A stretch of 64,000 nt of DNA, from the NCBI GenBank assembly GCA_945787015.1, contig CALZGM010000002.1:110689-174688 (forward strand), in the 5' to 3' direction. Source of the stretch: an uncultured Roseburia sp. (GTDB taxonomy: Bacteria > Bacillota > Clostridia > Lachnospirales > Lachnospiraceae). Positions within the stretch are counted from its first letter, which is position 1, and each line of letters opens with the position of its first letter. The notes beneath the pieces were generated by a model. The model had not been told where the DNA came from. It did not search any database and worked only from the letters and a program-made list of their open reading frames with translations. The position numbers and the translations under genes were made by a program. Below, piece by piece: positions 16,998-25,641 of this stretch.

Positions 16998-17548
16998 ATT
17001 CGTTTTTACAAAAGAATTTAGAAGCAACGCCTCGCAGCTATTCCATGCCGATAATGCCGCAGGCACAGGTAAAACAAAAAACAGTAAAAATCCCGGAGTT
17101 CCTGAATCAAAGAAATGCCGGCCCTTGTGTGTACACTGCGAGAGCAGAAGAGAACAGGACAGTACATAGCACGGGTAAAACCGATTTGGATAAGGCCCTG
17201 AAAAAGAAAAGCGAGACTTTTTCTACCATGCTATTGCGACTGATTGATGAAAAAGGGTTAAAGGATTCGGATGTTTATAAGAAGGCGAATATTGACCGGA
17301 GACTGTTTTCAAAAATCAGGGGCGACGAAGACTATGTTCCCAGTAAGAAAACGGCGATAGCTTTCTGCTTTGCATTGCAGCTTAAGATAGGGGAAGCAAG
17401 AAAGTTGTTGGAAACAGCGGGGTACGCGCTGTCTTCTGCATCCAGATTTGATTTAATTATAGTATATTTAATTGAAAACAGAGAGTATAACATTCAGTTT
17501 GTCAATCTTGTATTAGATGAATATGGAGAGGGGACCTTGTCCAAGTAA
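16961..17548 (+). CDS. Helix-turn-helix protein paired with the VWA gene
   Basis: A 195-residue protein with an N-terminal disordered, glutamine/proline-containing part (about 1-75) and a C-terminal helical domain. The latter (FSTMLLRLIDEKGLKDSDV, then KANIDRRLFSKIRGDEDYVP) resembles an XRE-like helix-turn-helix, followed by AIAFCFALQLKIGEARKLL. It starts inside the preceding gene and ends 77 bp before the VWA gene. Such HTH-VWA pairs recur in Firmicutes stress loci, from memory. It may regulate the local operon or serve as an adaptor for the VWA protein. Confidence 0.65.
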   Translation: MQNKLQQIKSDLDSFLQKNLEATPRSYSMPIMPQAQVKQKTVKIPEFLNQRNAGPCVYTARAEENRTVHSTGKTDLDKALKKKSETFSTMLLRLIDEKGLKDSDVYKKANIDRRLFSKIRGDEDYVPSKKTAIAFCFALQLKIGEARKLLETAGYALSSASRFDLIIVYLIENREYNIQFVNLVLDEYGEGTLSK

Positions 17549-17625
17549 ATGTCCCTTCGGAAGCGACCAGTTTGGTTTGTTCTTTTTGTATGATGTGTTT
17601 ATCAAAAGAAAGCGAGGTAACACAC

Positions 17626-18288
17626 ATGAAAAAAGGATTAACGGAACTGGTTTTTATTTTGGACAGAAGCGGCTCTATGGGTGGGCTTGAAAGTGACACT
17701 ATAGGCGGATTTAATGGGATGATTAAAAAACAGCAAAAAGAGGAGGGAGAAGCAAACGTCACAACGGTTTTATTTGATGACCAGATTGAAACCATTCATG
17801 ACAGGTTTCCACTTGAGATTGTAAAGCCGTTAACAAAGGAGGACTATTATGTGAGAGGATGCACGGCTTTGCTGGATGCAGTAGGCAGCACTGTGAAAAA
17901 AGTAGAAAATATACAAAGGAGACTTCCGGATGACAGAAAGGCGGAAAAAATTATTTTTGTGATTACGACGGACGGGCTCGAAAATGCGAGTCGGGAATAT
18001 ACTGCAAATATGGTAAAAAAGATGATTGAAGAGAATCAGAAAAACGGTTGGCAGTTTATTTTTTTAGGAGCAAACATGGATGCAGTAAAAGAAGCCGGCA
18101 ATCTTGGAATCCGCTCGGAGAGAGCGGTAACTTATAAGAATGATGCTAAGGGAGTGGAATTGAACTATGAAGCGGTCGCAAGTGTTTTGTCTTGTATGCG
18201 CAGTGCCAAATTCGCCCGCAATAGGAAAGAGTCTGAAATGGAAATAGAAAACTGCCTCAGAACGATTGCGGAGCATGCAAAAAAATAA
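17626..18288 (+). CDS. VWA-domain protein (TerY-like)
   Basis: A 220-residue single-domain von Willebrand factor A protein. The metal-ion-dependent adhesion site is complete: DRSGSMGG near residue 13, a conserved threonine in RGCTALLDAVG and the aspartate in ITTDGLENAS. No signal peptide or membrane anchor is present, so it is cytoplasmic, as are the TerY-type proteins linked to stress responses and to protein phosphorylation or ADP-ribose systems. The start at 17626 is used because the MIDAS strand begins there; a longer in-frame start at 17572 is possible. It ends the run of plus-strand accessory genes. Confidence 0.8.
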   Translation: MKKGLTELVFILDRSGSMGGLESDTIGGFNGMIKKQQKEEGEANVTTVLFDDQIETIHDRFPLEIVKPLTKEDYYVRGCTALLDAVGSTVKKVENIQRRLPDDRKAEKIIFVITTDGLENASREYTANMVKKMIEENQKNGWQFIFLGANMDAVKEAGNLGIRSERAVTYKNDAKGVELNYEAVASVLSCMRSAKFARNRKESEMEIENCLRTIAEHAKK

Positions 18289-18439
18289 ATTGACAAACCA
18301 AAACGTAGATGGCGTGCAGGCAGTAATAGAGAGGCAACTAGAGAAAACCGGTTAAGATTCTGTTACGGTTTATGTGATATATTCATAAATTAGATATTAG
18401 AAGGCTGTTTTAGGCGACAAGATAAAAGGAATGAAAAAG

Positions 18440-19383
18440 ATGCAAAAAAAACTGTCTGTAAAAGTGTGTGGACTTCTGCTGGGACTCTGCCTAACTGTAG
18501 GAGTGGGCGCGGGGACTGTACATGCGGAAGGCGTGGATAATAGAAAATTGCAAAATGGAAGTTTTGAAGAGGAACAGGATTGGACTGACTATTATAAACA
18601 GCCAAATCAAAGCGCAGTTCCCGGTTGGAATACCACAGATACCAATGGAGCTATTGAATTATTTCGAGAAAATTCAGGAAAGTATATTGGCGGTGTAACA
18701 TTAAGTCCGGCGAAAGGAGATTATGCCGCAGAATTAAATGCACAGCAAGAAAGCACCTTATACCAGTATGTGACTACAACGCCATTTAGTGTATATGAAT
18801 GGGGATTGGACCATGGTGCGCGCAATGGCACGGATACCATGGCACTCGTGATTGGACCAAAACAGACTGTCAATCCATCAAAACCAAATAGTAACGGAAG
18901 GGATCAGCTGATGCAGATGGTGGATTGGCTGATTGAACAGGGAAAGACGTCGGTAAAGACCAGCGCAGGGCTAGGGGAGCAACTTACTGTTTACAGCAAA
19001 AAATTTGACATAAAAGGTACCTTTAAAGATAATGCGGGAAATAATGCGTTCAGTCTGACTCCAAGTTCGGTTTATACGGAAGAGTGGCAGATTTGGATTA
19101 TGGCAGACAGTCGGGCAACTAGTGGCACAAACCCTTGGGGAAGTTATGGCTCTAATGCGGAAGGTTCTGCCGGAAGTACAGGTGCATCCGGTAATACAGA
19201 AGTAGAATTGTATCCCCAACAAATTCACCGGAAATCAACCGGGGTAGCGAAAGTTCGGCGGCAGGTAATGTTTTTACCATTGAATCAGCGGATACAGGTG
19301 ATAGCAACAGGATGGGACTGTTTGTGATTCTACTGGTTATCAGTGCGTTTTGTATTATATTATTGAATTGGAAAAAGAAATAA
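18440..19383 (+). pseudogene. Secreted surface protein gene, frameshifted before its C-terminal anchor
   Basis: A signal peptide (lysine-rich start, then VCGLLLGLCLTVGVGAG and an AxA-type site at VHA) is followed by a module starting LQNGSFEE with VPGWNTTD, resembling galactose-binding-type surface modules. In the original frame the protein ends at 19327 after an improbable tail. Another frame, entered near 19220, reads SPEINRGSESSAAG and then a membrane helix MGLFVILLVISAFCIILLNW followed by KKK and a stop at 19381-19383, the form of a wall or membrane anchor. One frameshift therefore separates the secreted domain from its anchor. As written, a secreted unanchored protein would be made. Confidence 0.65.
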
Positions 19384-19410
19384 CTTCAAAAGGAAGAAGA
19401 ACATGATATG

Positions 19411-19443
19411 CTGTCAGGTCACTATGATCTGACAGTTTTTTTC
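19411..19443 (+). terminator. Rho-independent terminator after the surface protein
   Basis: CTGTCAGGTC (19411-19420) pairs with GATCTGACAG (19426-19435) with one wobble pair and a 5-nt loop, followed by a T run. Confidence 0.85.
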
Positions 19444-19472
19444 ATTTTACATTTACAAAGTTGATAATCATA

Positions 19473-19501
19473 TTGCAACTCTTTGCAATAGAAAATATAA
19501 T
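19473..19501 (+). promoter_or_regulatory. Promoter of the first diguanylate cyclase gene
   Basis: TTGCAA (19473-19478), a 17-bp spacer and a perfect TATAAT (19496-19501), 39 bp before the start codon. Confidence 0.65.
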
Positions 19502-19540
19502 AGTACATAGTAGGGATTTTACAAAGGATGTGAGATACGG

Positions 19541-21670
19541 ATGAGCATTACTAATTTAGAGATGGCGCAGGCTACAATCGAGATATTTGGTGGATTTATC
19601 TGCCTGATGCTTGCGGCTATTATCATAATGAACGGACATGAAAGAAAAAGCTGGAAGCTATTGAAATGGATGTTTTTTGCAACCTCAGGAATCCTTTTTT
19701 CTGAGGCGTGTGCATACATTTTCAGGGGCAATACTGATACAATCAGTTTGTTTATGACCCAGAGCAGTAATTTTGTCGTGTTCTTTCTGAATATTGTTCT
19801 TATCAGCTTTTTTATGCACTATATGTATTACTTACTGGAAGAAAAAGGCGTGCTCCCAAATAGGATATATAAGAAGATAGTCAGAATCTGTATAGGGATG
19901 AGTTCCATAATTTTGGTTACGAATTTGTTTACCAAATGGATGTATTACTTTGATGAAGTGAATTATTATCACAGAAATACAGGCTGGTATGTTTATACGA
20001 TACTGAACTTAATTTGTATACTTACCTGCAGCGCCATGTGCATACAATATCGAAAATCGCTTAAAAAAACAATGCTGGCGGCTCTTTTGTTATATGCATT
20101 TACTCCTGTGATAGCGATTCTTTTGCAGGCACATTTTTATGGGTTATCCATAACAAATATTGGAATACTGATAGCGTTGTTTTTAATGTTGCTAGCTTAT
20201 CTAAAGGAATGGAGCAAAACGCAGGAAAGAAGAGAAAGAAATTCATTTGAAATGATTTTTTTATTTGTCATTATGACAATCAGTATGAGTGCATCCATTA
20301 TTTCCTGCATCGTTTCCATTGAACGTATTTCTGCTAAAAATTCTGAAAACACCAGTATGCTGATAGCGCATGTGGTGAATGATGGCATAAAAAATGAGTT
20401 TTTAAGACCAATTGTGGTTGCTGAAACGATGGCAAATGACAATAGCCTGAAAGAATATATGAAAATAAGCGGGGAAGATTCACCGGAAATAGTAAAAGAT
20501 GAGGTGTCTGCTTACTTGGATTCGATTAAAAACGGATTCGGATATCAGATGGTATTCGCCGTTTGTGATGCATCGAGAGCGTATTATACTTATGACGGTA
20601 TCAGTAAATACGTTGACATCGAAAAGGATGAACACGATATCTGGTATAAGGCATTTTTGGAAGAAGGAAAGCACTATGATCTGGATGTGGACACGGATGA
20701 AGCCAATCAATGGGAATTATCTGTTTTTGTAAATACAGAGATTACCGATGAAAATGGAAATTTTCTCGGCATCTGTGGTGTCGGCGTTGAGATGACGAGG
20801 TTACAGGAGCTTCTGAAAAAGTATGAAGACGACTACAATGTTAAAATTGATTTGATTGACCAAGAGGGATTGATACAGATTGACTCTGATGCAAAGCGGA
20901 TTGAAAATGAGTATATAGACAACTCCTATCTGCAAAAGGTAGGATCAAATGAATTCTATTATGAAGAAGGTTCTAAAAGCAGCCGAATGACAAAATACAT
21001 GGAGGAACTGGATTGGTACTTGGTTGTAGAGGACTGTAGTCCGGATAAAATTAATGCGATAGAGATTACAACATCAAGTATTATCATTTTTCTCATAGGT
21101 TTAATGATGATGGGAATCGTCTTTTTCATTATTTCCATTCGTGAGAGAAAGGCATCAAAAGAACTTATGGAGAGAAGAAAAATTTCCATAACAGATGATA
21201 TGACCGGTATTTTCAATCGACGTGCCTATGATGAAGATTGTATGAAAATAGTGGAGACGAATTCTGTTTCGAGAATGACACTAATTATGATGGATGTAAA
21301 CGGGTTAAAGTCCGTCAATGATACCTATGGTCATATGGCAGGAGATGAACTGCTAATCGGTGCTGCGAAGTGTATTCAGACAGCAATGGGCGAATACGGA
21401 AAGGTATATCGAACCGGCGGAGATGAATTTGTAGCATTGCTGGAATGTACCAAGCCTCAATTGCAGGACATGCTGGAAACATTTGAACATATTATATCCG
21501 GATGGAAGGGAACATATCAATGTGAACTTTCCATATCAAAGGGGATTGTAGTGGGTAAAGAGCATGCAGGGCAGACCTTTGATGAAATGAAAAAGCTGGC
21601 AGATAAACTTATGTACGAGGATAAAAACGAATATTACAGGCGGACAGGCAAAGAGCGGAGAAAAATATAA
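19541..21670 (+). CDS. Membrane diguanylate cyclase with Cache-like sensor domain
   Basis: A 709-residue protein. Residues 1-225 hold about seven hydrophobic segments, followed by a further membrane segment near 235, an extracytoplasmic Cache-like domain (about 260-490, with GYQMVFAVCDASRAYYTYDG and NGNFLGICGVGVEMTRLQ), another membrane segment at about 505-528, and a C-terminal GGDEF domain. The active-site motif GGDEF is intact at 626-630 and NDTYGHMAGDE is present, so it should make cyclic di-GMP from GTP. No RxxD inhibitory site stands out. It has its own promoter and probably leads into the following redox genes, 43 bp away. Confidence 0.88.
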   Translation: MSITNLEMAQATIEIFGGFICLMLAAIIIMNGHERKSWKLLKWMFFATSGILFSEACAYIFRGNTDTISLFMTQSSNFVVFFLNIVLISFFMHYMYYLLEEKGVLPNRIYKKIVRICIGMSSIILVTNLFTKWMYYFDEVNYYHRNTGWYVYTILNLICILTCSAMCIQYRKSLKKTMLAALLLYAFTPVIAILLQAHFYGLSITNIGILIALFLMLLAYLKEWSKTQERRERNSFEMIFLFVIMTISMSASIISCIVSIERISAKNSENTSMLIAHVVNDGIKNEFLRPIVVAETMANDNSLKEYMKISGEDSPEIVKDEVSAYLDSIKNGFGYQMVFAVCDASRAYYTYDGISKYVDIEKDEHDIWYKAFLEEGKHYDLDVDTDEANQWELSVFVNTEITDENGNFLGICGVGVEMTRLQELLKKYEDDYNVKIDLIDQEGLIQIDSDAKRIENEYIDNSYLQKVGSNEFYYEEGSKSSRMTKYMEELDWYLVVEDCSPDKINAIEITTSSIIIFLIGLMMMGIVFFIISIRERKASKELMERRKISITDDMTGIFNRRAYDEDCMKIVETNSVSRMTLIMMDVNGLKSVNDTYGHMAGDELLIGAAKCIQTAMGEYGKVYRTGGDEFVALLECTKPQLQDMLETFEHIISGWKGTYQCELSISKGIVVGKEHAGQTFDEMKKLADKLMYEDKNEYYRRTGKERRKI

Positions 21671-21713
21671 AATAAATCCCAATAAAAAGATGTAGAAAGA
21701 CGAGGAAAATGAA

Positions 21714-22082
21714 ATGTCGCAGGTCATACTTACATTTCAATTACAGAAAGAAAAAGAAGACGCTGTTGCAAGCATCTGTAAGTCACTTGGAATAAAATTA
21801 TTAGGAGTCCCGGTTAAAGACTACACGCAGAAATTAGGTTATCTGGCAGGTGTAAAAGGCTTTTCAAGGGAAAAAGCAGTATATGATGTCACGTCATTTC
21901 CGACAGAGATGCTGGTATTTTCCGGAATGGACTCTAATCAAGTGGATGTATTTCTGGCGGAATATAAGAAGACGGGACTGCCTGTCATTGGACTAAAGGC
22001 AGTCGTTACACCTCATAATGTGTTTTGGACTGCTACGGAGCTATTTCGCGAGCTGATGAAGGAACATCTGGCATTTCACTAA
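21714..22082 (+). CDS. DUF3783-like small protein
   Basis: A 122-residue protein with the pattern of the DUF3783 family: a short alpha/beta N-terminus and a conserved LVFSGMDSNQVDVFLAEYK followed by KAVVTPHNVFWT. Function is not known. It precedes a glutaredoxin-like gene by 17 bp and the NifX-FKBP gene further on, so belongs to a small redox/metal-linked group. A GACGAGGAAA site lies before the start. Confidence 0.75.
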   Translation: MSQVILTFQLQKEKEDAVASICKSLGIKLLGVPVKDYTQKLGYLAGVKGFSREKAVYDVTSFPTEMLVFSGMDSNQVDVFLAEYKKTGLPVIGLKAVVTPHNVFWTATELFRELMKEHLAFH

Positions 22083-22099
22083 TGAACAGGAGAGATACA

Positions 22100-22420
22100 A
22101 TGAAAGTTTATGGAGCAGACATTTGCATTGACTGCAGAAATTATAAAGTAATTCAGAAAGCAAGAGGCTTTGAAGCAGAATATATTGATATTACAGAAGA
22201 TACTGCAAAGCTCAGGGAATTTTTGCAGATGCGTGATAACGATCCGATATTTGATGAAGTAAGAGCTCACAGCGGAATCGGTATTCCGCTATTTGTAAAA
22301 GAGGACGGGACCAAAACCTTTGATATAAATGAGGCTTTTTCCTGGATTGGGCAAGAGCCTGTTAAGGAGGAGGAAATTGTGGAACACCGCAATTCCTGTG
22401 GTATTAATGGATGTAAATAA
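22100..22420 (+). CDS. Glutaredoxin-like protein
   Basis: A 106-residue protein with a thioredoxin-fold start MKVYGADICIDCRNYK. The C-x2-C motif (CIDC) is the redox-active site in the position used by glutaredoxins and NrdH. The C-terminus adds two cysteines in HRNSCGINGCK, which could bind metal or form a second disulfide. The ATG at 22100 is chosen because AGGAGAG lies before it and the fold begins there; an in-frame ATG at 22082 is less likely. It lies 23 bp before the NifX-FKBP gene. Confidence 0.8.
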   Translation: MKVYGADICIDCRNYKVIQKARGFEAEYIDITEDTAKLREFLQMRDNDPIFDEVRAHSGIGIPLFVKEDGTKTFDINEAFSWIGQEPVKEEEIVEHRNSCGINGCK

Positions 22421-22443
22421 AATACATATAAAGGAGCAAAAGC

Positions 22444-23304
22444 ATGATGAGAATCGCAGTTACCTACGACAACGGACAGGTCTTCGGTCACTTTGGAAGA
22501 ACAGAGGCCTTTAAGGTGTATGAAGTTGAGAATGGACAAGTAACCGATAGTGAAGTAATTGAATCTAACGGCATCGGCCATGGGGCGTTGGCAGGACTTT
22601 TGGCAGAGAACACAGTAGATGTGTTAATTTGCGGTGGTATTGGCGGAGGAGCTATGGAAGCCCTAAAAGAGCATGAAATCGAAGTATGCGCCGGAGCGGA
22701 AGGAGATACAGATGCGGCAGTGGAGGCATACCTAAAGGGTGAATTAGTATCTGTCGGTGCTACCTGCAGTCATCATGACCATGGCGAAGGACATTCCTGT
22801 GGTGACCATGAAGGGGGGTACTCATGCGACGATAATGGAGGATGTCATGGCGGTTGCGGAGCGCACAACAGACTGGAAGGCCGTAATGTAGGAAAAACAG
22901 TAAAAACCCACTATAAAGGGACATTTAATGATGGAACGCAGTTTGATTCTTCCTATGATCGCGGAGAACCGTTGGAATTTGTCTGTGGGGCAGGAATGAT
23001 GATTCGAGGCTTTGATGCGGCTGTTGCAGATATGGAAGTTGGACAGGTTGTCGATGTGCATCTGATGCCGGAAGAGGCATATGGGATGCCGGACCCGCAG
23101 GCAATCTTTACAGTAGAAATTGCACAGATGCCAGGGGCTGAAGGATTGAATGTAGGAGAACAGGTTTATTTATCAAATGCGTACGGACAGCCTTTTCCGG
23201 TGAAAGTGACAGCAAAGGATGATACGACGATTACCTTTGATGCAAATCACGAGATGGCTGGGAAAGAGTTAAACTTTAGAATTGAGCTGGTTGAGGTTCA
23301 GTAA
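22444..23304 (+). CDS. NifX/NifB-like domain fused to an FKBP-type peptidyl-prolyl isomerase
   Basis: A 286-residue fusion. Residues 1-105 match the dinitrogenase iron-molybdenum cofactor (NifX/NifB C-terminal) fold: RIAVTYDNGQVFGHFG and VDVLICGGIGGGAMEAL. A linker at about 108-145 is very rich in histidine and cysteine (CSHHDHGEGHSCGDHEGG, then CHGGCGAH), a likely metal-binding stretch. Residues about 150-286 are an FKBP of the SlyD type: KTHYKGTFNDGTQFDSSYDR, an inserted flap and a final ELNFRIELVEV. The sequence suggests a metal-handling chaperone. There is no nitrogenase in the window, so a role in metal or iron-sulfur handling is inferred. Confidence 0.85.
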   Translation: MMRIAVTYDNGQVFGHFGRTEAFKVYEVENGQVTDSEVIESNGIGHGALAGLLAENTVDVLICGGIGGGAMEALKEHEIEVCAGAEGDTDAAVEAYLKGELVSVGATCSHHDHGEGHSCGDHEGGYSCDDNGGCHGGCGAHNRLEGRNVGKTVKTHYKGTFNDGTQFDSSYDRGEPLEFVCGAGMMIRGFDAAVADMEVGQVVDVHLMPEEAYGMPDPQAIFTVEIAQMPGAEGLNVGEQVYLSNAYGQPFPVKVTAKDDTTITFDANHEMAGKELNFRIELVEVQ

Positions 23305-23358
23305 AGAAAAACATCACATTAGAGCAGAGCTTGGGGTTATTTACGAAAGGGGAAAACA

Positions 23359-24816
23359 ATGAAAGAAAATCAAAAGAAACCGATTACAAAGGAAGCAATT
23401 TACAAATTTATGGTGAACATCACTTATATTGTTGCAACTGTTTTTTTCGCTAAAAACTTAATCGGGGGCCAGATAGCAGCAACGTTGGTAATCGGTGTGT
23501 TATTGGCGCTGTTTGCAGGAATGTTATTTGGGATGAAACGCCTGAATGTAGCGAGTGAAAAGCAGCAGCTTGCAGTTTGCTTAAGTATCAGTGTTTTAAT
23601 ATTTATCATTTCTTTGTTTTCCGGAGAATCGTTTAGTGACGATTTTCTGCTTCAACTGGCAGCACTTTGTCTGGCGGGATTGTATCTTCGACCGAGGCAG
23701 ACTGCGATTCAGGGAATTTTATCTTTTGTACTGCTGACAGCGCAGGCATTTATTGAGCCGGAAAAAGCAGGTGCAATAGGACAATATATTTTATGTCTGG
23801 CAATGTATGCTTTAGCTGCAATACTGTTTTACCGGACCATTAAACGAGGAAGGGGCTTTATTGAGATTTCACAAATCAGAGCGGAAGAGGCAGAGGAACT
23901 GTTGGGGACTCTGAAAAAAATGGGCGAAGAATTACAATGCAGCTTTGAAAATTCTACAGAAGGTATCATGGGACTGCGGGAAGCCAGTGAGAACTTAAGC
24001 AGTAATGCGGATGAATTGAAGCAGGGTTCTAATAGTATTACCCAGGGAACGCAGGAGGTTTCAAGTACTTGTGATAATGCACAGGTAAAAATTATGGAAA
24101 CAGAAAAGCAGGTAGAGGCACTTACAAACGGGGTGCATGAGTTTGAGGAGTTACTGGCTGTTAACAAGGAAAACATGGTTGCGATGGGAAAACAGATGGA
24201 GTCCGTACAGACCACAATGCAGCAGGCAAACGAAGTATTTGCACTGTTGGAACAGTATATGAAGGAAATTTCAGGCGTAACAGAACAGCTAAACGGAATT
24301 TCCTCCAGCACAACGATGTTGGCGTTAAATGCGTCGATAGAGGCTTCCAGAGCGGGACAGAGTGGTGCCGGTTTTGCGGTAGTTGCATCCAAAGTACAGG
24401 AACTTGCGGTTGATAGTAATAAGTGTTCGAACCAGGTAGCTTCGGTTGTTAACCAGATGCAGAATCAGGTTCAGATGACCACAAAACAGTTGGTAGAGAG
24501 TGAACAGATGATTCATGCCTCACAGGATACGCTGCAAGGTCTTCAGAATAGTTTTGACCAGTTAACAGAGCATTTTACTTCTCTTTATCAGAGTATTGAA
24601 TCGCAGAATAGCAATATTAACCAGGTTAATTTCATTTTTGAAACGTTAAAAGAAAGAATTATAGAAATGAATCGTTATTCTGAGGAGAATCAGGATGCAG
24701 TTGACGCAATTGCAGAGGCGATGGAGATTTATCAGAATAGTATGGAACAAATGATTGCGGATACGGAGCATATTCATGAGCTTTCCGTCGATATGATGTC
24801 TATGTCCCAAAATTAA
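23359..24816 (+). CDS. Methyl-accepting chemotaxis-type protein
   Basis: A 485-residue receptor with about six hydrophobic segments in the first 160 residues and a long cytoplasmic coiled-coil. The hairpin tip carries the conserved signalling region: STTMLALNASIEASRAGQSG and AGFAVVASKVQELAVDS. There is no large extracellular ligand-binding domain, so it probably senses through the membrane region. No che or flagellar genes lie nearby. It begins 54 bp after the NifX-FKBP gene and ends at a bidirectional terminator. Confidence 0.85.
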   Translation: MKENQKKPITKEAIYKFMVNITYIVATVFFAKNLIGGQIAATLVIGVLLALFAGMLFGMKRLNVASEKQQLAVCLSISVLIFIISLFSGESFSDDFLLQLAALCLAGLYLRPRQTAIQGILSFVLLTAQAFIEPEKAGAIGQYILCLAMYALAAILFYRTIKRGRGFIEISQIRAEEAEELLGTLKKMGEELQCSFENSTEGIMGLREASENLSSNADELKQGSNSITQGTQEVSSTCDNAQVKIMETEKQVEALTNGVHEFEELLAVNKENMVAMGKQMESVQTTMQQANEVFALLEQYMKEISGVTEQLNGISSSTTMLALNASIEASRAGQSGAGFAVVASKVQELAVDSNKCSNQVASVVNQMQNQVQMTTKQLVESEQMIHASQDTLQGLQNSFDQLTEHFTSLYQSIESQNSNINQVNFIFETLKERIIEMNRYSEENQDAVDAIAEAMEIYQNSMEQMIADTEHIHELSVDMMSMSQN

Positions 24817-24837
24817 ATCTTATCAATAACGAAAACA

Positions 24838-24874
24838 GAGATATCGGTCCAAACACCGATATCTCTATTTTTTT
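24838..24874 (+). terminator. Bidirectional terminator between the receptor and rhodanese genes
   Basis: GAGATATCGGT (24838-24848) and ACCGATATCTC (24855-24865) form a perfect 11-bp stem with a 6-nt loop, then TATTTTTTT. It ends at the 3' end of the convergent gene. Confidence 0.88.
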
Positions 24875-25185
24875 AAAATTCCATAATGCTCTTCCATATT
24901 ACCGCCAAAGATAACGTTTTTATATCCTAATTTTTTAAACGCTCTCATGGCTTTTTCCGGCTTGGACTGATAGCTTCCAATAATATACAGAGCTCTTTCT
25001 TTGTCCGGTATTCTTCTTAAAACACGGTCTTCTGTAATTTTATCAAGCGGAATATTCACTGCGCCGGCAACATGTCCATGATTGAAGTCATCTTTGGAAC
25101 GGCAGTCAATCAGCATGGCATTTGCGGATGTGTGTGCTGCGTTAATTGCTTCGTTTACGGTTAATTTTTTCTTGAAAATACTCAT
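24865..25185 (-). CDS. Rhodanese-like protein lacking the catalytic cysteine
   Basis: A 106-residue single rhodanese-like domain with LIDCRSKDDFNHGHVAGAVN, the usual family block. In active enzymes the loop reads like VYCxxGxRS; here it is LYIIGSYQS, so the sulfur-carrying cysteine is replaced by isoleucine. The remaining cysteine is in the other block and not in the active-site loop. It is therefore likely non-catalytic, perhaps a binding domain. Its 3' end overlaps the shared terminator. Confidence 0.82.
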   Translation of the reverse strand: MSIFKKKLTVNEAINAAHTSANAMLIDCRSKDDFNHGHVAGAVNIPLDKITEDRVLRRIPDKERALYIIGSYQSKPEKAMRAFKKLGYKNVIFGGNMEEHYGILKK

Positions 25186-25302
25186 TTTTCATTCCTTTAT
25201 ATAAAATTGTAATGTAAAAAATTTACTACGAAAAGTGCACTTCGTCAATGGAAAATGAGAAATTTGTGCTAAAGTTTTATCCCTTTCATCCGATAACAAT
25301 AA

Positions 25303-25629
25303 ATGCACAGTAAAAATAGGCCTTGTATCCCCCGGAGACAGAGGTGTCGTACCAGAATTAAGGAACTTCGCAAACAGAAGCACTTAAAGGTGGAGGATGT
25401 GAGTCGCTTTATGGGCTTTGAATCCGAACAGGCCGTCTACAAATGGCAGCGGGGCGACAGCCTTCCAACTGTCGATAACCTGTATGCTTTGAGCAAGTTG
25501 TTTGAGACGACAGTTGACGATATATTACGAGGTGAGAGAGAAGAGGACGAAGGTCCTCTTTCTTTTTTAGTGGAAACCATTGACATGTTGGGGTATAATA
25601 AAGAAAATTTAACAGAAAAATTTGAATAG
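25303..25629 (+). CDS. XRE-family regulator, N-terminus uncertain
   Basis: A 108-residue protein with a helix-turn-helix RIKELRKQKHLKVEDVSRFM followed by ESEQAVYKWQRGDSLPTVDN and LYALSKLFETTVDDIL, the classical XRE pattern. The first 18 residues (SKNRPCIPRRQRCRT) do not look like the family, and no clear ribosome site precedes the ATG at 25303, so the 5' end may have been altered or the true start lies elsewhere. It is followed after 12 bp by a diguanylate cyclase, which it may regulate. Confidence 0.65.
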   Translation: MHSKNRPCIPRRQRCRTRIKELRKQKHLKVEDVSRFMGFESEQAVYKWQRGDSLPTVDNLYALSKLFETTVDDILRGEREEDEGPLSFLVETIDMLGYNKENLTEKFE

Positions 25630-25641
25630 GACTTAAGAAAA

